Assembly: GCA_016745215.1 (NCBI GenBank)
Contig: CP050890.1
Coordinates: 2,108,001-2,172,000 of the forward strand
DNA: 64,000 nucleotides
Reading direction: 5' to 3'
Source of the DNA: Thiohalocapsa sp. PB-PSB1
GTDB taxonomy: Bacteria > Pseudomonadota > Gammaproteobacteria > Chromatiales > Chromatiaceae
Shown: one piece after another, positions 1-9,300 of the stretch
Layout: every line of letters begins with the position of its first letter
Position numbering within the stretch: the first letter of the stretch is position 1
Position numbers and translations under genes: made by a program
The notes under the pieces: model-generated
Told to the model about the DNA's origin: nothing
Database searches by the model: none
What the model saw: the letters and a program-made list of their open reading frames with translations, nothing else

Positions 1-250
1 TTTCGTTCCCGGTCTTATTTCCCGCCTTGTTTTCGGCCGAGCCCGCATAGCCCTGCAGCCAGCGGCGACCAGGTTGCTCGTTTTGATCGAATGTCGGTCC
101 GTGCTTGCGTATCATGGCTGTTATTAGGTACCTCGTGGGTTTGCGCTCTTGATGCTGTTACCGGCACGTCTGTTGGAGCGCTTAGCCGTCCGATGCTCGA
201 GCTGTTCATTGCTCCAGGCTTTTTCCATGCATCTACTTAGAGCCTGCATC
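1..250. other. No recognisable gene
   Basis: I see no convincing coding sequence here. A 64-codon open frame on the minus strand has no family I recognise. The stretch ends where a MITE-like repeat begins at 251. Confidence 0.4.
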
Positions 251-502
251 TAGGCTGTCGAAATCTGCAGTCTCACTAAAACAAGCGCTTCCCGGTTGAT
301 GGATGCTGAGTCGGTGTCGGGATCGGTGTCGAGGTCAACATGAGGGATTGGTATCGAGCTGGCTGCTTTGATCGATGAGCAGATTCGATTCCGATTCCGA
401 TAGCGACCCCGACACCGATGAGGTTTCCCCAGTGCGTTCGATGAAGCAATCCAAGACCCGGAATCGGTTTGGCATCAAAACTCAGGACATTTCGACAGCC
501 TA
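251..502. repeat. MITE-like repeat, copy 1 (252 bp)
   Basis: The element starts with TAGGCTGTCGAAAT and ends with its inverse complement, ATTTCGACAGCCTA after ...CAGGAC. Nearly the whole length is repeated in inverted orientation at 44523-44768. It codes for no protein. The interior holds GTGTCGG/CCGACAC-type inverted segments that would fold into a long hairpin. No clean target duplication is visible: the nine flanking bases match at only about six positions. Confidence 0.8.
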
Positions 503-530
503 GGCAGCACCCTGGGTACTGATTGGCCGT

Positions 531-1160
531 TCAGATGACAAATGGATTGGTTCTGCGCTCCTCGCCGAGCGTACCCATGGGTCCGTGGCCCGGGATGAAG
601 CGCACCGCGTCGCCGAGCGGAAACAAAACCTCGCGGATCGAACGCAATAACTCGGCATGGTTGCCGCGCGGGAAGTCGGTGCGACCGATGCTGCCGCGAA
701 ACAGCACATCGCCGACCTGGGCCAACTTGGACGGGCGGTGGAAAAAGACCAGATGTCCGGGCGTGTGGCCGGGGCAATGCAAAACCTCGAGATGCTGCTC
801 GCCGATATCGACCCGGTCACCGGCGTTCAGCCAACGGTCCGGCTCGAACGGCTGATGTGGGGTACTGCCGAACATCTGCGCTTGTTGCGGCAAGGCGGCC
901 AGCCAGAAAGCGTCTTCTCGGTGCGGGCCGAAGATGGGCAATTCGAGTTCGGCTTTCAGGTCAGCCGCGGCACCAACATGATCAAGATGGCCATGTGTCA
1001 GCAGAATCTGGGTTGGTTGCGCCTGCATCTGCTGCAATGCGGCAAGGATAAGCTCCGGCTCGCCGCCCGGATCGATAATGGCGGCTTGCGCAGTGCTTGG
1101 GCAGACGAATAGGGTACAATTCTGCTGAAATGGAGTGACCGGAATGATCTTATACTGCAT
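531..1160 (-). CDS. MBL-fold hydrolase, YcbL/glyoxalase II-like
   Basis: This 209-residue protein belongs to the metallo-beta-lactamase hydrolase superfamily, in the short glyoxalase II-like group (YcbL/GloB2 type). It has the metal-binding motif THGHLDH near residue 55, a second histidine in HCPGHTPGH near residue 132, an aspartate in VGDVLF and the late GHGP histidine. These are the expected ligands of a binuclear centre. The short length lacks the C-terminal helical domain of classical glyoxalase II. Such proteins hydrolyse thioesters such as S-lactoylglutathione in the cytoplasm, but the substrate is not readable here. It lies 6 bp after the RDD gene on the same strand, so the two are probably cotranscribed. 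It starts at ATG. Confidence 0.88.
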   Translation of the reverse strand: MQYKIIPVTPFQQNCTLFVCPSTAQAAIIDPGGEPELILAALQQMQAQPTQILLTHGHLDHVGAAADLKAELELPIFGPHREDAFWLAALPQQAQMFGSTPHQPFEPDRWLNAGDRVDIGEQHLEVLHCPGHTPGHLVFFHRPSKLAQVGDVLFRGSIGRTDFPRGNHAELLRSIREVLFPLGDAVRFIPGHGPMGTLGEERRTNPFVI

Positions 1161-1166
1161 TTGTGC

Positions 1167-1700
1167 TTAAACTCCTTGGTTTCTGTTGCGATTGCTGGCC
1201 GGTTTTGCCAATAACAGGGGGCGGGTATGAGACAGGCGGTCATACCAGGCAAGTCCATTCGGATCGAACAGTACCCATAGCAATCCAGCCCCGAAAGGCA
1301 GCAGTGTAACGCCAGCGAACAGCAAACGTCGCATGGCGTCGGCAATGCTGAGTTCGGCGCCATCGTCGCGGACCAGCCGGATGCGCCAGGCGCGCATCGC
1401 CAGAGTCTGCCGCCCCTGGCTCCAGAAATAGCCGTAATAGGCCAGCAACACCGCCAGCAGCCAGACCTGCAGGGCGATTCGCCCGATTCCGCCGATGCCG
1501 GGTTGCAGTGGTCCCTCGGTGGCGGCGTTGCCGGTGATCAGCAATGCCGGGATAACGAACAGTGCCGCGGCGACCACCAAGATGCTGGAGACTAACATCA
1601 GGTCATATAGGATACTCGCGAGGCGGCGCAGTAGGCCGGGCACGCGGGCGCGCTCCAATGCTTCGGCGCGCAGCGGGGTGGAGGTCTGATTCGTCGTCAT
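1167..1700 (-). CDS. RDD family membrane protein
   Basis: This 177-residue integral membrane protein resembles the RDD family. It has an arginine-rich N-terminal segment (PGLLRRLASILYDLML) leading into the first hydrophobic helix, a second helix near residues 75-95, the family-like SQGRQTLAMRAWRIRLV loop and a further hydrophobic pair near the C terminus. RDD proteins are small inner-membrane proteins, some linked to ion or compatible-solute transport, and most have no known function. It is the upstream partner of the MBL hydrolase gene, with 6 bp between them. It is divergent from the sensor kinase gene at 1823. Confidence 0.85.
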   Translation of the reverse strand: MTTNQTSTPLRAEALERARVPGLLRRLASILYDLMLVSSILVVAAALFVIPALLITGNAATEGPLQPGIGGIGRIALQVWLLAVLLAYYGYFWSQGRQTLAMRAWRIRLVRDDGAELSIADAMRRLLFAGVTLLPFGAGLLWVLFDPNGLAWYDRLSHTRPLLLAKPASNRNRNQGV

Positions 1701-1822
1701 GGTCTGCTCTGTTCAGGTTGCCTGGTCGTTGATCTCGATGTCAGTCGTGTGGATCGCGAAACTATCGGTTCTGGTCGTTTTTCCGCTAGACTGAGAGTAA
1801 ATCCCAGCGTCTCAGTGCCCTT

Positions 1823-4444
1823 GTGAAATTTCGCGTCAACCTCAGACCCGTCCTGTATCGGCTGCTGCGGCAGGTACCAATGCCAGTCATTGCGATCCTG
1901 ATCGGCCTAATCGCCGGTCTTGCGGTCTGGGGTGTGCTGGATCAGGTGCAAAGCCGCGCGGTGGAGCGCATTTTCGACAAGGAACTAAGCGCTCGCCTGG
2001 ATCTGCGCTCTCGCGAGAGCCTATTGCGCTTTAATCAATATATGGTCAATTACGCCACGACCGCGCGTTTGCTGGCCAACCACCGTCGCTTGGCCCAGTA
2101 CCTGGAACCTCTGTTCTGGTTTCCCGAAGAACAAGTAGACCCCATCGTCTACGAAGGATTCCGCCCGTTCTGGCTGCCAGACTTTTTTGGCCGTAATGCG
2201 CTGCTTGCGCCCAGTCATGTACTCCTGATCGATTCGCGCGGACAGGTGCGCGAAATCTACCAGGCCGGTGAGCTGAAGTTGCCGGCCGAAATGCTGTCCG
2301 AGACCCGACAATGGGTCAGCGAAGGCGATGATGTGCGCACGGTGCTGGTGCGCATCAACGATCATCCCTACCTGGTGGTCAGCGACCGAGTCGAGGATTC
2401 TGGCGGCTATGCTATGGGGCATCTAGTCGTGGTGGTGCCGATCAATGCGGCTTTTTTGGTGGCGTCGGAGGGTTCCGTCTCAGCCGACAGTTCCGCCGTG
2501 GCATTGGTGGATGCCGATGAGCAGCGTATTCTGGCCAGCAACGAACCCCATGAGCTGATTCAGGGCACCCAGCTCGAACGTTGGAAGGACGATTTCCAGA
2601 TCACATCGCAATCTTTGCCGGAGTATGAAGGCTCCAGTTGGAACATGTTGTTTGCCACCTTCATCCCGCACAGCAGCGTGGCCAAGATGTCGGAACGGGT
2701 GGTGGATTTCGAGCGTAATCAGAGGGTGATTGCCGCGCTGGTGTTCATCAGCGTATTCACCCTCGTGATCTATTTGGTCTCCATGCGCTTGAATAAGGTG
2801 CTAAAGCGCATGTCATTGTTCTCGCAGCGGGCATTGAACATCCAACATCCTGGTTTCAAGCGCGGTGGCAATCAGCTCCTGTTGTTGGAGGACTGGATTC
2901 AACATTTTACGCATCTGGTGCTGAAGGCGCGCGAGGAAATGAGTCGCAAGCATGAGCATGAGATGCGCGAGACCGAGGCATTGAAGGCGGCTATCATGGA
3001 AGCCTCGCTGGATGCCATCATCACGCTGAATCGCGCCGGCGAGATCGTCGACTATAATCCGATGGCCGAATCCATGTTGCATTGCTCGCGCGATGACATC
3101 ATCGGCCAGAACTTTACCCGGCATTTTCTCGATCCGGCCGACCATGCCGCGTTCACCGGCATGTTGCGGGATTCGGTGCGCAGACACCAACAGAATCTCG
3201 AGCCGCAGGCGCGCGGCGAGCTATGGGCATGCAGTGCCAACGGACAGCAATTTCCGGTGGAATTATCCATCGTTCCCATCGATATCGACGACGAGCGTGT
3301 CTACACCCTGTATATCCATGATGCCACCAAGCGCAAACAGGCAGAACGCGAAATCAAGGATCTAGCGCGCTTTGTCAGCGAGAGTCCGAACCCGATCCTA
3401 AGGGTAAACAGCGATGGTATGGTCACCTACGCCAACGCCGCCAGCCTGCCATTGCTCAACGCCTGGCTCACCGCACCCGGCAAGCTTTTGCCGGAGGTTT
3501 GGATTGACGAGGTGCACGCAGCCCTAGATGAGGATCATAACCGGGAGCGGGAAGACGACCAGGGCAGCCAGATTTATTCATTGCTGTTCGTCCCCATTCA
3601 GGATCTGGGCTATGTGAACATCTATGCTCGCGATATTACTGCTGTGCGACGAGCCGAACAGGAATCGCGCCAGCATCAATCCGAATTAGTGCATGTCTGC
3701 CGACTCAGTACCATGGGCGAGGTCGCCACCGGCATGGCGCATGAACTGAACCAACCCCTATCGGCCATTGTCAATTATGCCAATGGTGCCAGCCGCCGGT
3801 TACAGAACGGCATCGGCGATATCGATGCGCTGGTGGAAGCCATGCGCCACATTTCCAACCAGGGGCGACGTGCCGGCGAAATCATTCGACGCCTGCGGAC
3901 ACTGGTAGGCAAGCAGCCGCCGATCCGCTCCCAGGTTGACTTGAACTATCTGATACGCGAAGTGTGTGGCTTTGTCGAGTTCGAGACCAGCAAGCTCGAT
4001 CTGCAAATCCAGCTCGAGTTAGCAGACGGCGAGATACCCATTCATGTCGATCTGGTTCAAATCGAGCAGGTATTACTGAATCTGGTGCGCAATGCGCTCG
4101 ATGCTTTGCGAGAACGTCCAACGGGCGAACGCGCGTTGACCATCACCAGCTGCATCGAGGCGGGTTACGCCCTGGTCAATGTGCACGACAACGGTAAAGG
4201 CATCCCACCCGAGCGCATGCAGCATCTTTTTGATCCGTTTTTCACCACCAAGGAGACGGGCATGGGCATGGGGTTACCGATTAGCCAAACGATCCTGGAA
4301 AATCACGATGGCGAAATCTGGGCCGAGTCAGAACCGGATCAGGGCACTCGGTTCCATGTGCGATTACCAATCACGGACATTGCCAACAACGCGATCGCCG
4401 ACAATGCCGAACCACAACCGCCGCTGACGGCGGAGATGCGCTAA
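1823..4444 (+). CDS. PAS-containing sensor histidine kinase, FixL/TodS-like
   Basis: This 873-residue membrane-bound histidine kinase has a transmembrane helix at about residues 18-40, a roughly 260-residue probably periplasmic sensor region, a second helix at about 300-320, a PAS domain at about 385-505 and a second PAS-like segment at about 512-610. The H-box follows (GMAHELNQPL, phospho-acceptor His near 640), then a HATPase domain with N box (NLVRNALDAL), G1 (NGKG) and F box (FDPFFTTK). The kinase core resembles the FixL group. It starts at GTG and overlaps the response regulator gene by one base (TAATG), so the two form a transcriptional pair. The signal is unknown. No haem-PAS assignment is made. 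Confidence 0.9.
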   Translation: MKFRVNLRPVLYRLLRQVPMPVIAILIGLIAGLAVWGVLDQVQSRAVERIFDKELSARLDLRSRESLLRFNQYMVNYATTARLLANHRRLAQYLEPLFWFPEEQVDPIVYEGFRPFWLPDFFGRNALLAPSHVLLIDSRGQVREIYQAGELKLPAEMLSETRQWVSEGDDVRTVLVRINDHPYLVVSDRVEDSGGYAMGHLVVVVPINAAFLVASEGSVSADSSAVALVDADEQRILASNEPHELIQGTQLERWKDDFQITSQSLPEYEGSSWNMLFATFIPHSSVAKMSERVVDFERNQRVIAALVFISVFTLVIYLVSMRLNKVLKRMSLFSQRALNIQHPGFKRGGNQLLLLEDWIQHFTHLVLKAREEMSRKHEHEMRETEALKAAIMEASLDAIITLNRAGEIVDYNPMAESMLHCSRDDIIGQNFTRHFLDPADHAAFTGMLRDSVRRHQQNLEPQARGELWACSANGQQFPVELSIVPIDIDDERVYTLYIHDATKRKQAEREIKDLARFVSESPNPILRVNSDGMVTYANAASLPLLNAWLTAPGKLLPEVWIDEVHAALDEDHNREREDDQGSQIYSLLFVPIQDLGYVNIYARDITAVRRAEQESRQHQSELVHVCRLSTMGEVATGMAHELNQPLSAIVNYANGASRRLQNGIGDIDALVEAMRHISNQGRRAGEIIRRLRTLVGKQPPIRSQVDLNYLIREVCGFVEFETSKLDLQIQLELADGEIPIHVDLVQIEQVLLNLVRNALDALRERPTGERALTITSCIEAGYALVNVHDNGKGIPPERMQHLFDPFFTTKETGMGMGLPISQTILENHDGEIWAESEPDQGTRFHVRLPITDIANNAIADNAEPQPPLTAEMR

Positions 4445-5061
4445 TGCCAAGCCAACTGACTGTATTCGTCGTCGATGATGACCAAGCCATGCGCGCCTCA
4501 TTACAATGGCTGATCGAATCCACCGGCATGCGGGTCGAAACCTACGAATCGGCGCAAGCATTCCTCGACAGCTACTACCCGGGCCGCGCCGGTTGCCTGC
4601 TACTGGATGTGCGCATGCCCGGCATGAGCGGTCTGGAATTACAAGCCTATCTGGCCCGCGAGGAGATGCGCATCCCGGTGATCATCATCACCGGACACGG
4701 CGACGTATCCATGGCGGTCAAGGCGATGAAGGTTGGTGCCGTCGACTTCATCGAAAAGCCGTTCGACGATGAAGAACTGCTGCACAGCATCCGCAATGCC
4801 TTGCGCCACGAAGAAAAAACCCGCGAAATGCGCGCACGCCGGGCGGACATTGCCGCACGCCTTGCGGAACTGACCCCGCGCGAATACGAGGTCATGATCA
4901 TGGTCACCGAGGGCAAATCGAACAAGGAAATGGCCGCGGCTCTTGGAGTCAGCGCGAAGACCGTCGAGGTGCATCGAGCCCGGGTCATGGACAAGATGCG
5001 CGCCGATTCACTGGCCGATCTGGTACGCATGGACATGCTTGCGCGTGGTCAGGCGATCTAG
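4444..5061 (+). CDS. FixJ-family response regulator, LuxR-type
   Basis: This 205-residue two-domain regulator has an N-terminal receiver with the acidic triplet DDD at residues 11-13, phospho-acceptor D55 (LLLDVRMPG) and the conserved lysine of IEKPF near residue 105. The C-terminal LuxR/GerE helix-turn-helix runs from about residue 140 (LTPREYEVM) to 200 (KSNKEMAAALGVSAKTVEVH). It is the cognate partner of the upstream kinase, since the start codon overlaps the kinase stop. It likely binds promoter DNA after phosphorylation. Its target genes are not visible in the window. Confidence 0.93.
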   Translation: MPSQLTVFVVDDDQAMRASLQWLIESTGMRVETYESAQAFLDSYYPGRAGCLLLDVRMPGMSGLELQAYLAREEMRIPVIIITGHGDVSMAVKAMKVGAVDFIEKPFDDEELLHSIRNALRHEEKTREMRARRADIAARLAELTPREYEVMIMVTEGKSNKEMAAALGVSAKTVEVHRARVMDKMRADSLADLVRMDMLARGQAI

Positions 5062-5089
5062 TGGAGCGGTACAGAAATCCCGAGGCGGT

Positions 5090-5172
5090 TCGTTGTCGTT
5101 GTCGTAATCGTAGTCGTTATCGAGCATTCGGCTAAGACGATTATGACAACGACAACGACAACGATAACGACC
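5090..5172. repeat. GTCGTT-rich inverted repeat, possible terminator
   Basis: A run built from TTGTCGTTGTCGTAATCGT (about 5094-5112) is mirrored by ACGATTATGACAACGACAA (about 5134-5152). The two arms can pair with one mismatch. It follows the response regulator stop codon and could end that transcript, but there is no T tract. It may equally be a simple-sequence repeat. Confidence 0.45.
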
Positions 5173-5238
5173 GGAGACTGTCTTGGAACATCTGCACCGA
5201 GGCACTAGGAGCCCGCCCGACGGATTAGGCAGCACACT

Positions 5239-5691
5239 CAGAGTCTGTCTGGCAAAAGTTCAGCCGCAATTTGCAAGCGTTTTCTCGAGCATGGCGATAC
5301 GGATCATATTCGCGGCAGCCCCAGTCAGGATCTCGAAATCCTTGGCTCTGCCTGCGAAATCGACCGAGCCAAGCGAAACTGCGCTCGACCACCCAAGGTT
5401 TCGGAAGGACAGCCCATCCGTCTTTGATCTCAGTGGAAATGTGCAAGACCAGTCCGCGTGTCTCGTCGACGAATTTCACGGCTGTCCCGCGCTAACCTGC
5501 ATCGCCGGAAAACGCCTCGACGATCCGTTTGCGTGGATGCAGGCTGGCACTGCCCCGTCGATCACGAGGTTGAAAATGCTGTTCGATCAGTGCCCATTTG
5601 GCGTCCGTCAGGTCACTCGGGTATCCCATGGCTTGTCCTCGAAGAAAAAGTATTTGACTTTGATAGACATTTTTTTGGCAGACAGGCTCTG
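5239..5691 (-). mobile_element. IS5-family deletion derivative, 453 bp
   Basis: The left end CAGAGTCTGTCTGGCAAAAG (5239-5258) is mirrored by a right end that reads CAGAGCCTGTCTGCCAAAAA on the other strand (to 5691). These are typical IS5/IS1031-type terminal inverted repeats. Both ends remain but most of the transposase gene is gone, leaving an element about half the usual size. It abuts the DGR operon. No clear target duplication was found. Confidence 0.85.
5260..5629 (-). pseudogene. IS5-family transposase, internally deleted
   Basis: The N terminus (MGYPSDLTDAKWALIEQHF) is intact for about 38 codons and then joins straight to a late segment (AFSGDAG). The catalytic core between them, including the first aspartate region, is deleted. 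After a frame change the C-terminal part continues (KFVDETRGLVLHISTEIKDG, then WVVERSFAWLGRFRR, which holds the DDE glutamate). A further frame change leads to the natural end (NMIRIAMLEKTLANCG). It cannot be active. Confidence 0.85.
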
Positions 5692-5704
5692 ATACCATGA
5701 GTTA

Positions 5705-5771
5705 CCCCCAGTTGATTTAGTCGTGTTTGTAGAGGTGTGGTAACCCTCAACTCTACTAAACAGCTGGGGGT
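5705..5771. promoter_or_regulatory. Inverted repeat upstream of the DGR operon
   Basis: CCCCCAGTTGATTTAGT (5705-5721) pairs with ACTAAACAGCTGGGGG (5755-5770). The stem is about 16 bp with two mismatches and a 33-nt loop, and it is followed by TTTTCG. It sits about 150 bp before the first DGR operon gene. It could be a terminator, an attenuator or an operator; the sequence does not decide which. Confidence 0.5.
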
Positions 5772-5922
5772 TTTCGCTGTGCCACTGGAAATTAATTTTC
5801 TGAAAATCTATAGTTCGATCTTTTGTCCTACCTTCCGGCGGATGATGCTGATGCCGGGGGAGGATGTCGTCGAGCCCATGTGCTCGAGACAGGACTCGCC
5901 GCCCATCGGCGAAGGTGGAAAC

Positions 5923-6321
5923 ATGCCCTCTGACGTTGAGCTGATCTCGCTCTCGGAGCTGATCGAACAGATTAAGCAGGATCTGCTTGCCACGCCGGCC
6001 GCCGACCCGACGTCGCCGCTGTTCATGGTGGACGGCGTCGAGATCACCGCGCAAGTCGTCGTCAAGCGCGAGCGAGCAGAAGGCGGCAAGGCCGGTCTGA
6101 AGCTGTCCGTGCTCGGCTTCGGGGCCGATGCGGGGGTAGACACCAAGACCACCGTCGGCGCCCAGCTCACGCAGACCCTCAGCATCAAGCTCAGCCCGCT
6201 GCTCAACAAGACCGACTACCTGGAATCGTTGAGCCGCGAGGAGCAGGACCGGCTGCGCGCGGGCATGGCGCAGGCCCTGGTGCGCGGCGCCCGCGACGAC
6301 CCGGCCGGTCCGATCAGCTGA
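5923..6321 (+). CDS. Trypco2-like protein, first gene of the DGR operon
   Basis: This 132-residue protein matches the Trypco2 (trypsin-co-occurring domain 2) pattern as I recall it. An N-terminal helix (LISLSELIEQIKQDLL) is followed by a beta-rich core containing FMVDGVEITAQVVVKRERA and a second sheet segment ending in QTLSIKLSPL. Trypco domains are small adaptor-like domains found next to trypsin-like or CHAT-type peptidases in predicted bacterial conflict systems. An in-frame ATG exists at 5737, but the residues before 5923 look non-coding, and GAAGGTGG just upstream of 5923 is a better ribosome site. It ends 23 bp before the DGR target gene, so the pair is probably cotranscribed and may work together. 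Confidence 0.72.
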   Translation: MPSDVELISLSELIEQIKQDLLATPAADPTSPLFMVDGVEITAQVVVKRERAEGGKAGLKLSVLGFGADAGVDTKTTVGAQLTQTLSIKLSPLLNKTDYLESLSREEQDRLRAGMAQALVRGARDDPAGPIS

Positions 6322-6344
6322 TGTCCTGACCGATCCCTGCACGC

Positions 6345-9300
6345 ATGGACTTTCGCTTGGAGCTCTCGCTGCCGGACCCGGACGGGCCGATCACCGTCAG
6401 GGCTAGATCCGAGGTGATCGGCGCCTGCCCGCCGATCACCGTTCCGATGCCCTTCGACGCTGCCCAGACCTCGATCGTCGCGCGTGCCCTGGATCTGAAT
6501 GCAAGCGACCGTCTTCGGCGCTGGTTTGCCCCGAACGAGGCCCAGCAGCTGCGGGAATGGGGGGTGTTGTACACAACCCCGCCGCTGGGCGAGTCCATCA
6601 CCATCAGTGGCGAGGATATCGATCGCGAGCCGCTGCGCATGCTTGTGCGCCGCAGACTCTATGCTTGCTTGATCGAGCCGGTGAAGCCTCAACTGGAAAA
6701 GCATCTCGCCTACTTGCGCGGCCAGGACGGGGCGGAAACGCTGCATTTGCGCCTGGAGCTGTGGCCAAGCGAGCTGACGCTGTTTCAGTACCCTTGGGAG
6801 CTGCTGCACGGCGATGACAGCCTCGACGGACAGATCCACATCAGCCGCTACATCCTCGACCAGCGGCATCTGCCGCCCATGTCCGCCGCGTCGCGATTGC
6901 GCCTCTTGATCCTGCACAGCGAGCCGAGCGACCTCGAAGCACTCCAGCTCGCAGATGGCGAACGCATCGAGAACGGCCTGCGGCCGACGCCGGGCGCGGC
7001 GCTGGTCGATATCCAGCACATCGAAAAGGCCAGCATTGAGAAGCTGGACCGTGCCCTGGCCCATGACCGCGCAACCCCGACGGTCGTCCATTTCGCCGGC
7101 CACGGCGATTTCGGCCGCCGCTGTCAGCACTGCAAGGCGCTGACGCTTGCCGCTGGCCCAAACTGCAGCGCTTGCGGGCGCCGGTTACCCAAGGGCACTG
7201 TGCCCATGGGCTTTCTCGCCTTCACCGACGATCGCTCCGGGAGGACGCATTGGATCAGCGCGGAGGAACTGCGCCAGGCGCTCTCGGTTGCCAGGGTCCA
7301 ACTGGTCGTGCTCAACGCCTGCAAGACGGCCCTGGGACGCGGCGGCGGCGACTGCTTCAACGGTATCGCCCAGCGTTTGATGAAGAATGTGCCCGCCGTC
7401 GTCGCATCGCCCTATCCGCTGGAGAACCAGGGCGCCATGGATTTCGCACGCAAGCTCTACGAAGGGATCGGCGCGGGCGATACCCTGGTCGAGGCCCTGC
7501 AGAGAGTGCGAGCGCGCATGCGACACTATGAGGACGAGTGGTATCGGCCCGTTCTCTATCTGCGCTCGGTCCAAGATGGGGACGAGACGGGCCGCCTGCT
7601 CGATCTCCAGATATCGGCAAGGGTCGAGCCCGTTGCAGACCGCCGGGCCAGGGTGCGGGTCAGGATGCCCGATAAGGCCGACACCCTGGGATCATCCCCC
7701 GCCGACGCGGAACAGCACAACGGGCCGATCGGCCGGGACCCGGCGCGCTCATGGCCGCGTGGCTTCTCGGTGGCGTTCTCCTTCGCGGGCGAGCAGCGCG
7801 CGCTGGTGCGGGCCATCGCCCGGGCCGTGGAAGAGCGCCTTGGCCAGGGGACGGTGTTTCTCGACGAGTGGTACGAGCACTTCCTGGCTGGCGCGGATGC
7901 CGATCTCAAGCTCCAGGCGCTCTACGGCGGAGGCTGCGAGCTGGTCGTCGTCTGCGTCTCCGCGCGCTATGGCGGCAAGCCCTGGACCCGGGTCGAGCAT
8001 GAGGCGATCCGCGCACGGTTGATGCAGGCACGCGCGTCGGACGATGCCCGCGACCGGGACGCCATCCTGCCGATCCGCGTCGGCGACGGCGATGTGGACG
8101 GGATACCCGTCAATGCTATCGTCCCCGACGTGCGCCGTCGCAGCGCCGACGAGAGCGCCGACCTGATCCTTGCGCGGCTTGCGCTGATCGCGCGCGATCC
8201 CCCGTCCCCGGCCGGGTCCGGCGGGGCCGACACCCCGCGGCTGTCGGCAACGACCGTGACGCCATCTCCCCCCAAGGCGCAATGCTCGAATGCCGAGACG
8301 CAAACGCTCTCCGATGCTCTGGACGCGGCCTACTGCGAGCTGGAGCAGCGGCTCTCGAACGGCGATGATGACACCGCTGTGCGTTCACGCATCCTGGAGC
8401 TTAGGCGGCGCATCCGCGAAGGCGGGCGGCTGCGTGTCGGCGACCTGCTCGTCGATGGCCGCTACAAGCTCGTCGAGCGGCTCAAGCAGGGCGGCTTCGG
8501 GACCATCTACCGCGCCTACGACCGGCATCGGCACGGCCTGGTCGCCATCAAGGTCCTGCATGGCCAGTACGCAGACGACCGCACGCGCATCGAGCGCTTC
8601 TTTCGCGGCGCCCGCAAGATGGCCGAGCTGACTCACCCCGGCATCGTCCGCGTGCTGGAGCCCCGGTTCGACGACGAGGGCCATCACTTCTTCATCATGG
8701 AGTATCTGCCTGGCGGCGACCTACGCGACGCCGTCATCAAAGGCTCGCTGGCGTCCGAACAGACCCTGGACCTGATCGAGACCTTGGCCGAGGTACTGGC
8801 CTACGCCCATGCACAGGCCGTTGTCCATCGCGACGTCAAGCCGGCCAACATCGTCCTCGACGCCAGGCTCAATCCCAAGCTGACCGACTTCGATCTCGTG
8901 CTGGCCGGCGACACCACCGGCGGGACCCGCACGGGCTTTCTGGGTACGTTCAACTATGCCGCGCCGGAAGCTCTGAGCCACGCCAAGAACGTCGATGCCC
9001 GCGCCGATGTCTACGGCCTCGGCATGACCGCGGTCTTCGCCCTGCTGGGCAAGGAGCCCGATTTTGTTCAGATGGTACGCGATCCCGAGGCGGTGCTCTC
9101 CGAGTTGCCGACCCCCGAGCGTCTGCGCGCGGTGCTCAGCCAGGCAACGGCATGGCGTGCCGTGGATCGGTTTGCATCGGTGCTTGCCTTCCGCGATGCG
9201 CTGAGGGAGGCACGGCGCGCCGCATCGCAGCGATCATCGCGGCCAAGCTCCGGACCTGATCAGGTCGCCCCGCACACCGATGTCGATCCATCCTCCCCGC

